Shown here: positions 15,919 through 24,100 of the stretch, in pieces
Layout: each line of letters starts with the position of its first letter
Position numbering within the stretch: the first letter of the stretch is position 1
Assembly (NCBI GenBank): GCA_016937995.1
Contig: JAFGVM010000067.1
Location: 1 to 25,004 of the forward strand
Source of the DNA: Candidatus Delongbacteria bacterium
Lineage (GTDB): Bacteria; UBA4055
DNA length: 25,004 nt
Direction of reading: 5' to 3'
Position numbers and translations under genes: made by a program
The notes under the pieces: generated by a model
The model's input: the letters and a program-made list of their open reading frames with translations, nothing else
Databases searched by the model: none
What the model was told of the DNA's origin: nothing

Positions 15919-17264
15919 AATAATTTTGAAGCAAGTTCTGACAATTCAGATCTTTCTCCTTTTCTAAGTGTGATATGTGCATACAGTTCCTGATTTTCCA
16001 GTCTGTCAATAATGTATGACAGTCCATTAGATCCAGAATCAAGGAAAGGTGTATCTATCTGATAGATATCACCGGTGAACACAACTTTAGTTCCCACACC
16101 AGCTCTTGTTATAATAGTTTTAACTTCGTGGGGTGATAAATTCTGTGCTTCATCGACTATGAAGTATACATTACTTAAAGTCCGGCCTCTGATGTATGCT
16201 AGGGGAGAGATAACCAGTTTTTCTCTCTTTTGTAATTCATTTATGATCTCATACTGATCTGAACCTTCTTTGAAATTATTCTGTATGAATTGAAGGTTAT
16301 CGTAAAGAGGCTGCATATAAGGTTCAATTTTATTCTTTGCAGTTCCCGGTAAATAGCCGATATCCTTGTTACTTAACGGTACTATCGGTCTGCTGAGAAA
16401 TATCTGTTTATAATTTTTTCTCATAGCCAGAGATGATGCAAGTGCAAGTAATGTTTTTCCTGTTCCGGCAGTTCCGGAAATAGTAACAAGTCTTATCCTG
16501 TCATCAAGAAGGGCATCTATAGCGAATGTCTGTTCTGAGTTTCTGGGGTTTATACCAAATACTTCTTTACTTTCAACCTGCTCTATCTGCTGCTCGAAAT
16601 GACTGTATTTTGCCAATGCTGATTTTTTACCGCTTTTAAAGATGTAGAATTTATTCGGGTTCAATGGCAGATCATCTTTTAAAGGTGTGAATTCACTTAC
16701 CGGTATTTTCTTATTTGTAAGTAATCGGCTTAAAACATCATCATCAACATCTTCCAGCGTCTGAACACCCGTGTACAACTCTTCAACGCTTTTTATCTTA
16801 CCTTCATTATAATCAATAGCTACTAATCCCAAAGCTCTTGCTTTGATCCTCAAATTCATATCTTTTGTTACAAATTTCACTTCCTTATCAGGATTATCTT
16901 CGATATAATTTACAGCTCCCGACAGGATATAGTTATCTTCTTTGTTTCCTGAAAGTTTGTTCCTGAAACCATTTCTGAAACTTACGTCAGTTATTACAAA
17001 GACCTTTCCTCTTCCTTCTCCAAGATCTATACCGTCAGTGAATAAAGTTGCTTTAGGTGCATTATCACCACCTGAAAGCTCGTCAATTTGTCTGATAAAT
17101 TCTCTGGCACTGAAGTTCAATTGATTATGGCCTTTCTTAAAATCATCTATTTCCTCTAAAACTGTAATAGGTATTCCGATATCTTCACTTCCGAATCCTT
17201 TAAGACAGTTGAAATCGTGTAAGATTACATTTGTATCGATTATGTTCACTATGTTGTTGCTCAT
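15915..17264 (-). CDS. PIN domain-PhoH ATPase fusion (PhoH2/YlaK type)
   Basis: 449 residues. The N-terminal PIN ribonuclease domain (about 1-150) opens with NIVNIIDTNVILHD, carries the first acidic residue at D10, and has VTKDMNLRIKA near 135. The C-terminal PhoH domain has Walker A GTAGTGKT (about 264-271), the LSRPIVPLSNKDIGYLPG segment and Walker B YFIVDEAQN. PhoH2-type proteins couple RNA unwinding to RNase activity. The open frame extends to 17333, but the first 23 residues fall in REP-rich leader. The ATG at 17264 has AAGGAG 5 bases upstream and gives the usual MSNN-NIIDTN start, so I use it. Downstream hflX follows on the same strand. The stop is formed by a REP head. Confidence 0.93.
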   Translation of the reverse strand: MSNNIVNIIDTNVILHDFNCLKGFGSEDIGIPITVLEEIDDFKKGHNQLNFSAREFIRQIDELSGGDNAPKATLFTDGIDLGEGRGKVFVITDVSFRNGFRNKLSGNKEDNYILSGAVNYIEDNPDKEVKFVTKDMNLRIKARALGLVAIDYNEGKIKSVEELYTGVQTLEDVDDDVLSRLLTNKKIPVSEFTPLKDDLPLNPNKFYIFKSGKKSALAKYSHFEQQIEQVESKEVFGINPRNSEQTFAIDALLDDRIRLVTISGTAGTGKTLLALASSLAMRKNYKQIFLSRPIVPLSNKDIGYLPGTAKNKIEPYMQPLYDNLQFIQNNFKEGSDQYEIINELQKREKLVISPLAYIRGRTLSNVYFIVDEAQNLSPHEVKTIITRAGVGTKVVFTGDIYQIDTPFLDSGSNGLSYIIDRLENQELYAHITLRKGERSELSELASKLL

Positions 17265-17281
17265 TATGACTCCTTTTTTTA

Positions 17282-17308
17282 CAAGACGTAGTGGTATTAC
17301 GTCTTTAC
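17282..17308 (-). repeat. REP-like hairpin, head GTAA
   Basis: Minus strand GTAA, then perfect 7-bp stem AGACGTA / TACGTCT with loop ATACCAC. Lies in the phoH 5' leader, 17 bp upstream of the ATG. Confidence 0.78.
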
Positions 17309-17313
17309 GGTTC

Positions 17314-17338
17314 GTATGGACGCTGTATCGCAACGTCT
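17314..17338 (+). repeat. REP-like hairpin, degenerate head GTAT
   Basis: Plus strand GTAT, then GGACG ... CGTCT with an inner TG/CA pair and mismatches. Opposite orientation to its two neighbours. Confidence 0.45.
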
Positions 17339-17355
17339 CGTTTTTTGTTTTCTCT

Positions 17356-17380
17356 GGCTCGGTTTTGAACCGTGCCCTAC
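17356..17380 (-). repeat. REP-like hairpin, head GTAG
   Basis: Minus strand GTAGG, then GGC-CGGTT / AACCG-GCC with one internal A/A mismatch and loop CAA. Third hairpin in the phoH leader. The AT-rich block beyond it (17381-17432) is the likely place for the phoH promoter, but no clear boxes stand out. Confidence 0.72.
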
Positions 17381-17432
17381 GTTCTAAAAGTTATATATCA
17401 TATTGTCATTAATCAATAATAATTTATGATAT

Positions 17433-17460
17433 AAAAAAAAGCCCGTTTATCACGGACTTT
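17433..17460 (-). terminator. Rho-independent terminator of secG/tRNA-Leu
   Basis: Minus strand AAGTCCGT / ACGGGCTT stem (one T-G pair), loop about GATAA, then eight T. It begins about 10 bases after the tRNA 3' end. Confidence 0.88.
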
Positions 17461-17470
17461 AAATTCTAAG

Positions 17471-17554
17471 TGCTGAAGAGGAGATTTGAACTCCTACACC
17501 CGTTAGGGCACCAACCCCTCAAGCTGGCGTGTCTACCGATTCCACCACTCCAGC
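17471..17554 (-). tRNA. tRNA-Leu, anticodon GAG
   Basis: 84 nt, class II tRNA. Acceptor stem GCTGGAG / CTTCAGC (one G-T pair), D-arm with GGTAGACAC, anticodon stem CCAGC / GTTGG with loop TTGAGGG (anticodon GAG), long variable arm TGCCCTAACGGGTG, T-arm with GTTCAAATC, discriminator A. CCA is not encoded. It starts 22 bp after the secG stop and has its own terminator after it, so it is probably processed from a secG-tRNA transcript. Confidence 0.96.
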
Positions 17555-17576
17555 AATGAAATCTTTAAGAATTGCT

Positions 17577-17993
17577 CTACTTGTTCTCTTCTACCGGAAC
17601 TGGTTCGGTTTCAGTAGAAGGAAGGGTTGCTTCACCTGAAGTCTCTTCGGCTGCATCATCCAAAGGTAGTTTCTTGTCATCAAGAGTTGGTAATCCTTCA
17701 ACAGGGACACTGTTACCTTTTTGCATGATCAAACTCTGTTCAGTTGTCTGATTTTCAAAATGGCTTCTTGACATAAGACCGATAACAATAGCCAAAACGA
17801 AGAATGATACGGTCATAGTTACTGTGAATTTGTGTAAGAATGATACAGTTTCTCTTGTTCCGAAAGTGGATGATGCACCACCAACTCCACCAAAAGTACT
17901 TGAAAGTCCGCCTGCATTATTTGACTGCATAAGAATAGCTAACATCAAAAATGCTGCATTTACTACGAAAATGAATAATAAGAATGTGTACAT
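17577..17993 (-). CDS. secG: Preprotein translocase subunit SecG
   Basis: 138 residues. Two membrane helices (about 2-22 and 55-76) flank the SecG loop: MQSNNAGGLSSTFGG followed by SSTFGTRE. Residues about 85-138 form an acidic Glu/Pro/Thr-rich tail, longer than in E. coli SecG. SecG joins SecYE in the inner membrane and assists SecA-driven export. CGGAG lies 8 bases before the ATG. A good promoter is at 18041-18069. tRNA-Leu(GAG) follows, as in E. coli secG-leuU. Confidence 0.95.
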   Translation of the reverse strand: MYTFLLFIFVVNAAFLMLAILMQSNNAGGLSSTFGGVGGASSTFGTRETVSFLHKFTVTMTVSFFVLAIVIGLMSRSHFENQTTEQSLIMQKGNSVPVEGLPTLDDKKLPLDDAAEETSGEATLPSTETEPVPVEENK

Positions 17994-18040
17994 TTTATAT
18001 ACTCCGATTTATAATTTTTTGTTTACAACTAACGCGCCCT

Positions 18041-18069
18041 AATTTAATCCAATTACCCTGATATGTCAA
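18041..18069 (-). promoter_or_regulatory. Sigma-70-like promoter of secG-tRNA-Leu
   Basis: Minus strand consensus TTGACA (18069-18064), 17-bp spacer, TAAATT (18046-18041), leaving a leader of about 40 bases before secG. This is the best promoter match in the window. A GC-rich GGGCGCG stretch follows directly, near the expected transcription start. Confidence 0.72.
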
Positions 18070-18106
18070 GTTTTTATTTGTAAATGAAAAATTGCAATTT
18101 GCTTAA

Positions 18107-18160
18107 AAGTTGAGAGTTTACGGTTGAGGGTTCGCTCAAAACTCTAAACCCATAACTCAC
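18107..18160. repeat. Two opposing heptad arrays after mnmA
   Basis: The plus strand reads AAGTTGA GAGTTTA CGGTTGA GGGTTCG. The minus strand from the other side reads GAGTTAT GGGTTTA GAGTTTT GAGCGAA. The two runs meet at a GAGGGTTCGCTC centre. It lies directly 3' of the mnmA stop; no T-run follows, so it is not a standard terminator. Confidence 0.55.
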
Positions 18161-18162
18161 TA

Positions 18163-19206
18163 CTATACAATTATTCCTCCGCCTATGACGTAATCTCCAT
18201 CATAAAGCACTGCTGACTGTCCGGGTGTTACTGCAAAAACAGGCTCATTAAAGATCAATTCAACTTTATTTTCTCCGATCCTTTTAGCGATACATGGTTT
18301 GTCTGAGGAATTGTATCTGATCTTGGCGGAGCATTTGATCTCGTTGTTTATCTCACTTAGTAACCAGTTAAGATCTTTGATGATCACATTGTTTGTATAA
18401 AGATCTTTTCTTTCAGCAATGATCACCTGATTTTTTTCTCTGTCAATTTCAGATACGAACATTGGAGTAGTATATCCGCCTCCCAGGCCTTTTCTCTGAC
18501 CAATAGTATAGAAAGGATATCCTTCATGTTTGTTTTTCTGTTTTTCGCCACTATTTAATAATATAACACCTGAACCTATAGTTTTAAATTCGGCGAAATT
18601 ATCAATCAGAAAGCTTTTATAATCATCGTTTGAAATGAAGCAAATCTCCATACTTTCCTTCTTTCTGGATATGCTAAAACCTGCTTTTACACATATATCC
18701 CTGACGTCATCTTTAACCTTTCCATCAAGAGGAAATAATATCTTGGGAAGAATATTTTTATCTATTCCGTAAAGAAAATAGGATTGATCCTTCTTTGGGT
18801 CTTTACCGCGTTTGAGATAATATTTATCATTTTTGTGCTCAATTGTTGCATAATGCCCCATAGAAAGAAGGTCGCAACCAAGTTTTTGACCTTCTTCATA
18901 AAGTTTCTTCCATTTTATAGTTGAATTGCAAAGAACACACGGGTTTGGAGTTCTTCCGGCAAGGTATTCATTCTTAAAGTTCTCGATGACCGTATTCTTA
19001 AAATATTTTCTAAAATCAAAGAAGCGATGTTCTATGTCTAAAATTCTGCAAACTTCAACAGCATCAGAATATTTTTCAGGAGTATCAGCAGGAGAGAGGA
19101 GCATCGTTCCGCCAATTACTTTGTAACCTTGTTCTTTCAAAAGATATGCAGCTGCTGAACTGTCAACTCCACCACTCATTCCAACTAAAACTTTAAGTTT
19201 GTTCAA
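18163..19206 (-). CDS. mnmA: tRNA-specific 2-thiouridylase MnmA
   Basis: 347 residues from the TTG at 19206. PP-loop SGGVDSS (11-17), NPCVLCN with catalytic Cys93, SMGHYAT, KDQSYFLYG, MEICFISND with persulfide Cys189, and TIGQRKGLGGG. It adenylates and thiolates U34 of tRNA Lys/Glu/Gln. An open frame reaches an ATG at 19254, but that ATG is the reverse complement of a GTCAT repeat head and would add 16 atypical residues. TTG 19206 has AGGA 6 bases upstream and gives MNKLKVLVGMSGG, the normal family start. A cysteine desulfurase, the expected sulfur donor, is directly upstream on the same strand. Confidence 0.95.
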   Translation of the reverse strand: MNKLKVLVGMSGGVDSSAAAYLLKEQGYKVIGGTMLLSPADTPEKYSDAVEVCRILDIEHRFFDFRKYFKNTVIENFKNEYLAGRTPNPCVLCNSTIKWKKLYEEGQKLGCDLLSMGHYATIEHKNDKYYLKRGKDPKKDQSYFLYGIDKNILPKILFPLDGKVKDDVRDICVKAGFSISRKKESMEICFISNDDYKSFLIDNFAEFKTIGSGVILLNSGEKQKNKHEGYPFYTIGQRKGLGGGYTTPMFVSEIDREKNQVIIAERKDLYTNNVIIKDLNWLLSEINNEIKCSAKIRYNSSDKPCIAKRIGENKVELIFNEPVFAVTPGQSAVLYDGDYVIGGGIIV

Positions 19207-19249
19207 ATTATTTCCTAAATTGTATAATAACTGTGCGATAAGTTGTATT

Positions 19250-19277
19250 GTCATTCTCGGACTAAATCCTGGAATCC
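19250..19277 (+). repeat. Degenerate GTCAT-family repeat
   Basis: GTCATTC ... GAATCC with an outer ATTC / GAAT pair; the inner stem has decayed. It lies between mnmA and the desulfurase gene and contains the alternative mnmA ATG. Confidence 0.5.
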
Positions 19278-19286
19278 AGAAGTTGT

Positions 19287-19310
19287 GGGTTCAAGATGTT
19301 GAACCCTTAC
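19287..19310 (-). repeat. REP-like hairpin, head GTAA
   Basis: Minus strand GTAA, then perfect 8-bp stem GGGTTCAA / TTGAACCC with a 4-base loop. Confidence 0.82.
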
Positions 19311-19319
19311 AATCACCTT

Positions 19320-19354
19320 GGACATTGGATGTTCCGTGTTGAATATTGGATATT
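19320..19354 (+). repeat. Five heptad units
   Basis: GGACATT, GGATGTT, CCGTGTT, GAATATT, GGATATT in perfect 7-bp register, placed between two REP-like hairpins. Confidence 0.65.
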
Positions 19355-19356
19355 GG

Positions 19357-19379
19357 GAACGCATTTATGCGTTCATTAC
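19357..19379 (-). repeat. REP-like hairpin, head GTAA, at the desulfurase stop
   Basis: Minus strand GTAAT, then perfect 8-bp stem GAACGCAT / ATGCGTTC with a 2-base centre. The TAA of the head is the cysteine desulfurase stop codon. Confidence 0.78.
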
Positions 19380-20542
19380 ATCCAAGACATACTCCTAAGT
19401 CTTTCTACTGCTTTGATCACTGCATTACCTGCAAATTCGATCTCTTCCATTGTATTATTTCTGCCGATAGAGAACCTGATTGAACTTTGAGCATCTACTT
19501 CCATTAGACCTATACCGAGTAGAACTCTGGACGGTTTAACACTTCCTGCCGAGCATGCAGAACCTGTGGAAACAGCAACTCCTTCCATATCTAATGCCAG
19601 TAGCAACGATTCTCCTTCAACACCATCAAAAGAGATGTTTAAGATTCCTTCATACCCTTCTTCTATATCACTATTTAGGATAATATCTTTAACATCTTTT
19701 GAGATTAGTTCATAGAGTTTGTTTCTCAAGGAACCTATTCTTTGAATGTCTTTTTTGTATGTCTTCATTGCGATCTCAGCAGCTTTTCCAAATCCGACAA
19801 TACCCGGTAAATTTTCTGTCCCGTTCCTCTGTCCCGATTCCTGTTTTCCACCGAATAATATTGGTAAAATATCTACCTTGTTACGTACATACAACAAACC
19901 AACACCTTTAGGGCCGTAAATCTTATGTGATGAAGCTGATAATAGATCAATGTTCATAGTCTTTACATTGATCGGGATCTTAGTGAAGGATTGAACTGCA
20001 TCGGTATGAAATAAAACACACTTTTCTCTGCATATCCTGCCGATCTCAGCAATATCGTTAATAGCTCCTATTTCATTATTTACATGCATTATCGAAACTA
20101 TCACAGTGTCGCTTGTCAAAGCTTTTTTAACTTCATAAGGTGAGATATGTCCTTTCTTATCAGGTTTTAAATATGTGACCGTAATAAGTTGCGGGTATTT
20201 TTTTTCCAGCATTCTGCAAGTTTCATAGACTGCACTATGCTCTATTCGGGATGTTACGATATGAGCTTTATTGTTTTTCTTAATATAATTTTCAACAAAG
20301 CCACGAATCGCCCAGTTGTCAGATTCAGTTCCACCTGAAGTAAAGAATATCTCTTTAACTCCTGCATTTATCACTTTGGCTACTTTTTCTCTGGCATTAT
20401 CCATAGCATATTTTGCCTGTTGCCCAAAGAAATGGATAGAAGATGGATTACCGAATTTTTCCACCATGTATTCGGTCATTATTTTTGCGACTTCAGGATC
20501 AACCTGAGTTGTTGCACTGTTATCCAGATAAATATTCTTCAT
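19376..20542 (-). CDS. Cysteine desulfurase (NifS/IscS family)
   Basis: 388 residues. YLDNSATTQVDP near the start, SGGTESDNWAI (69-79), cofactor-stacking His102, Asp181 in HTDAVQSF, PLP-binding Lys207 in SSHKIYGPKG, and the class I mobile loop with catalytic Cys330 in STGSACSAGSVKPS. It releases sulfur from cysteine as an enzyme persulfide. No IscU or other Fe-S scaffold gene is beside it. mnmA follows on the same strand, so tRNA thiolation is the likeliest role, although supply to Fe-S assembly is also possible. AAGGAA lies about 6 bases before the ATG. The lipoprotein gene upstream ends 14 bp away, so the two probably share a transcript. Confidence 0.95.
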   Translation of the reverse strand: MKNIYLDNSATTQVDPEVAKIMTEYMVEKFGNPSSIHFFGQQAKYAMDNAREKVAKVINAGVKEIFFTSGGTESDNWAIRGFVENYIKKNNKAHIVTSRIEHSAVYETCRMLEKKYPQLITVTYLKPDKKGHISPYEVKKALTSDTVIVSIMHVNNEIGAINDIAEIGRICREKCVLFHTDAVQSFTKIPINVKTMNIDLLSASSHKIYGPKGVGLLYVRNKVDILPILFGGKQESGQRNGTENLPGIVGFGKAAEIAMKTYKKDIQRIGSLRNKLYELISKDVKDIILNSDIEEGYEGILNISFDGVEGESLLLALDMEGVAVSTGSACSAGSVKPSRVLLGIGLMEVDAQSSIRFSIGRNNTMEEIEFAGNAVIKAVERLRSMSWM

Positions 20543-20556
20543 ATATTGTTCCTTTA

Positions 20557-20961
20557 TTATTTTTCAAAGTTTGGTACAAAATCAGGGTCGTTAATGTATT
20601 TAAGTTCAAACTCTGCTGAACTTGCAAAAGAAGATCCGGGATAGTTTAATATCAGAGTATTGAAATATTTCTCTGCTTTAGTTGTATCCTGGATGTATGT
20701 CTTGTATATGTATCCTCTCATGAATAACGACTCATCCATATATGGATTTTTTGGATATTCAGCTTCTAGTTTGTCATACCATTTACTGCATTCGATCCAG
20801 TTGCTTTCACTGTAATATTTCTTTGCATAGGCATATACTTCCTCCATGTAAAGAAAATTATCTTCTTTTATCATTTCATTTGATGATGTGCAGGAAGTGA
20901 TAGTAATTAAATTGATTACCATAGTAATTCCAATGAGAATAATCAGTCGAGCGTTTTTCAT
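20557..20961 (-). CDS. Small TPR-like lipoprotein (BamD/YfiO-like outline)
   Basis: 134 residues. A type II signal peptide ends in a lipobox (LITITSC, Cys about 24). The mature part has two TPR-like hairpins, with motifs YAKKYYSESNWIECSKWYDK and TKAEKYFNTLILNYPGSSFA. This resembles a truncated BamD, which normally has about five TPRs; with only two it is too short to call BamD. It probably sits on the inner face of the outer membrane or on the inner membrane. It is first in a same-strand group with the cysteine desulfurase, with no obvious functional link. No Shine-Dalgarno is visible before the ATG at 20961. The region upstream carries heptad repeats. Confidence 0.8.
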   Translation of the reverse strand: MKNARLIILIGITMVINLITITSCTSSNEMIKEDNFLYMEEVYAYAKKYYSESNWIECSKWYDKLEAEYPKNPYMDESLFMRGYIYKTYIQDTTKAEKYFNTLILNYPGSSFASSAEFELKYINDPDFVPNFEK

Positions 20962-20978
20962 AGGGTAAATATAATAAA

Positions 20979-21006
20979 GAAATTAGAATTTAGAAATTAG
21001 AATTTG
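20979..21006 (+). repeat. Four heptad units
   Basis: GAAATTA, GAATTTA, GAAATTA, GAATTTG in perfect register, lying in the gap between the lipoprotein gene (minus) and the T9SS protein gene (plus). Confidence 0.7.
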
Positions 21007-21065
21007 CAGGGAACTGATCAAATTAAATATTCATTAGAGAATTTATAAAATTCATTATATTCTGC

Positions 21066-21094
21066 TTGACTAAATAAGTATAATTAGGTATTTT
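21066..21094 (+). promoter_or_regulatory. Candidate promoter of the T9SS protein gene
   Basis: TTGACT (21066-21071), 17-bp spacer, TATTTT (21089-21094), leaving about 55 bases of leader before the ATG at 21157. Confidence 0.5.
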
Positions 21095-21156
21095 CAAAGT
21101 ATCAGGATCATCATCATGTTTACTTTTATAAAATATGTGACGTGGAGGAGAGAGTT

Positions 21157-24100
21157 ATGAAGAAGATAATCATTTTGTTAGTTGTTATTTTTGCAACTGG
21201 TGTTTTTTCTGCTGAGTGGTATTCAAAAATTGAAAGACCTCAGTCAACAAGCAAAGATACTGTTTGGTATACTTACCCTATGGGTGGAGCTTGTATTTTA
21301 AATAATCCTGTGGAAAGAGCAACTTATTATAATATGGATGATTTCGGTATTGAATATCCTGTGTATCTTCATGCGGTCGATGCCAGTTTGATAGATGATG
21401 GGTATGAATATGTTTATAAAATTTATGCAAAAGATGGTGTGACAGTTCTTTGGGATTCAGGAAATCTAATATCACATGATGACCAGGTAAATGAAATATA
21501 TTTAGATACACCGATATTGTTCACAGATAACTTCTGGCTTTCTGTAACTCCTATTTCAGGAGGATTCCCCAGACAATTTGCTGCAGATTATCCTTTTCCA
21601 ACACACAGTTTTATAAGTGATGGTGAAGGAGGATGGATCGATCAGATCGAATATGTGAATGATGCAGAGAGTTATATCGAAAATTATTATTACATATTGG
21701 TTTCAACAAATGATGATCCTGAAATTGATGATATCTATTCACCTTCCTTAAGAAGCATCTCGGGGAACGAATGCTTTATGGATTGGGATATGGATCTGTC
21801 TATCATAATTCAGGATCAGAATCCTGTGATCTCTCCGATGCAATCACAATATTCACTTGACGGTGGTAGTACTTGGACTGATTTTGATATGACTGTTTCT
21901 AAGACAAATTATACTTTTACAGGTACAATTCCAGCTCAGGTTGACGGTACTCCGGGTTTCGTAAAATTCTACATGGAGGATTCGCTTGGAAATGCAGCAT
22001 GGTCAGAAGAAATTAATATTTCATGGTCAAAGGATATGCCTTTATTTGTTGAAGACTTTGAGAATGAAATTTTTCCACCAGAAGGATGGTCTTTAAATAC
22101 AACAGGTGCAGGATGGATAGAAGGTGATATAGCCAGTGGACATTATATTCATAATGGTAGAAGTTGTGCAACTCATATGGATGATAGTGGAATACAGGAT
22201 GACTGGCTGATCACACCTACGATTACAATTCCTGCTATGAATTCAGCTACTTTAACATATTGGCAGTGTACGTATTGGACTATGTATATGAACGGAATTC
22301 ACGAAGTTGGAGTCTCAACAGATGGTGGTACAACTTTCACAACTATATGGGTAGAAGACCCGGGTTATGTTGCAGGTACTTATGAGGATGGAGTTTATTA
22401 TTACAGAACTGCTGCTTTAGATGCTTTTGCCGGTCAGGATGTTAAGATTGGATTCCATTATACCGGAAATTATTCAGATCAGATTTATATTGATGATATA
22501 GAAGTATTTTATGACTATTCAGGACCTGTCATAGTAGATATAATCGGAAATCCAGCTTTGGATCCGGTTATTGGAGCATTTGTAAAGAACGATCTGGATA
22601 TTACAATGACCGTTAACGACGATACAGGGATTCAGTCTATAGTTGGTCATTATTCTTATGACAGTGGTACAACTTGGACAGATCTGCCATTCTCTCAAAC
22701 TAAAGGCGAAGAGAACTGGGTTGGAACTATTCCAGCTGAATCAGCTCCGATAAATGGTATAATTAACTTTGACCTCGTTGATCTTGGAGGTATTGTTTCA
22801 CCGACAACTTCGGATTATGATTTTGAATTTGTGCCCGACAACGATCCTGTAATACTTCATTATGTAAATGGGAATGAAGCATTTGTTAACACTGAAATGA
22901 ACCTGTTAATAAATTTTTATGATGAATCAGAAATTGATACTTGTTATGGCTCATACAGTAAAGATGATTGGGTTACTCAATATGACTTTCAAATGGCTCC
23001 TGCCAAAATACACGAATATACTTATGTTGGAATTATTCCTGCTGAAACTGAACCTGTATATGATGGTGAAGTTCGATTTACTATTGAAGATTCAGAAGGT
23101 AACAGTATGACTACAAGTAGCTATACTGCAAAATGGACAGATGGTAATACAGCATTTTGGGAAGATTTTGAATCCGGTGATTCAAAATGGACATTCACAG
23201 GTAACTGGGGAATAGTAGAGGAAGGAGAGTTTCATTCAAGTACTCATTCATTAACTGAAAGTCCGGGAGGAGATTATCTCTCTGATGAAATTACAACTGC
23301 AACTTTAGCAGTTCCTTTAGATCTTTCCTCATCTTTTGGTGCTGATATGTCATTTTGGTGTAAATATGAAATTGAAGCAGGATTTGACTATACGTATCTT
23401 GATGTTACTATAGATAACGGTGCCAGCTGGTCTACTTTAACATCCTGGGACGGTGAAGGTGTTGACTGGCACGAAGAGAATTTTAATTTGGATCCGTATA
23501 TCATGTACAGTGGATTCAATCTCAGATTCAGGTGGGTTAGCGATGGAGGATTGGAACTGAATGGTATGTACATAGACGATATAAAGATAGATTCATATAA
23601 TTCACCACAGCCGATTGGTCCTATCATAGATCATTCACCTTATGCACCGGTATTTTACGAAGGATCACAGAACTACCACAATTATGTGAATGCATTTGAC
23701 ATATCAGGTGTAGCTTCTGTTGAAGTGATTTACTCAATAGATAGTTTAGAGCAGAATAATATTTCTGCAACATATGTATCGGATAATCAATGGGAATTTG
23801 CATTTCCGGTTCAACAGCCGGGTAAGATAATAGATTATTCTTTCTGGGCTGTGGACAATGACGGATACGAAACTTATGATAACAATACTTACAGAATAGT
23901 AGCTGGAAGACAAAATATTTATGATTCAGGTATAGTCTCATATTATAATACAACAGAAAATGGAGATGCAAAAGCAGTAAAATTTTCACCATTGTATGGA
24001 GAAGTATTATCAACAATTTTAATACGTAATTATGCTGATCCAACCCATATCTCTAATGATATGACTGTTAGAGTATGGACAGATGACGGAGGTATGCCTG

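Noticed and set aside
17265-17333. Upstream phoH start at 17333
   Set aside because: The added 23 residues come from REP-like DNA; ATG 17264 has a strong ribosome site and the family-typical N-terminus.
20557-20961. Calling the lipoprotein BamD
   Set aside because: It has the lipobox and TPR-like motifs but only about half the BamD length and two repeats instead of about five.
21278-21511. Minus-strand open frame inside the T9SS protein gene
   Set aside because: Low-complexity His/Leu-rich shadow of the real plus-strand frame; same for the frames at 23388-24043.
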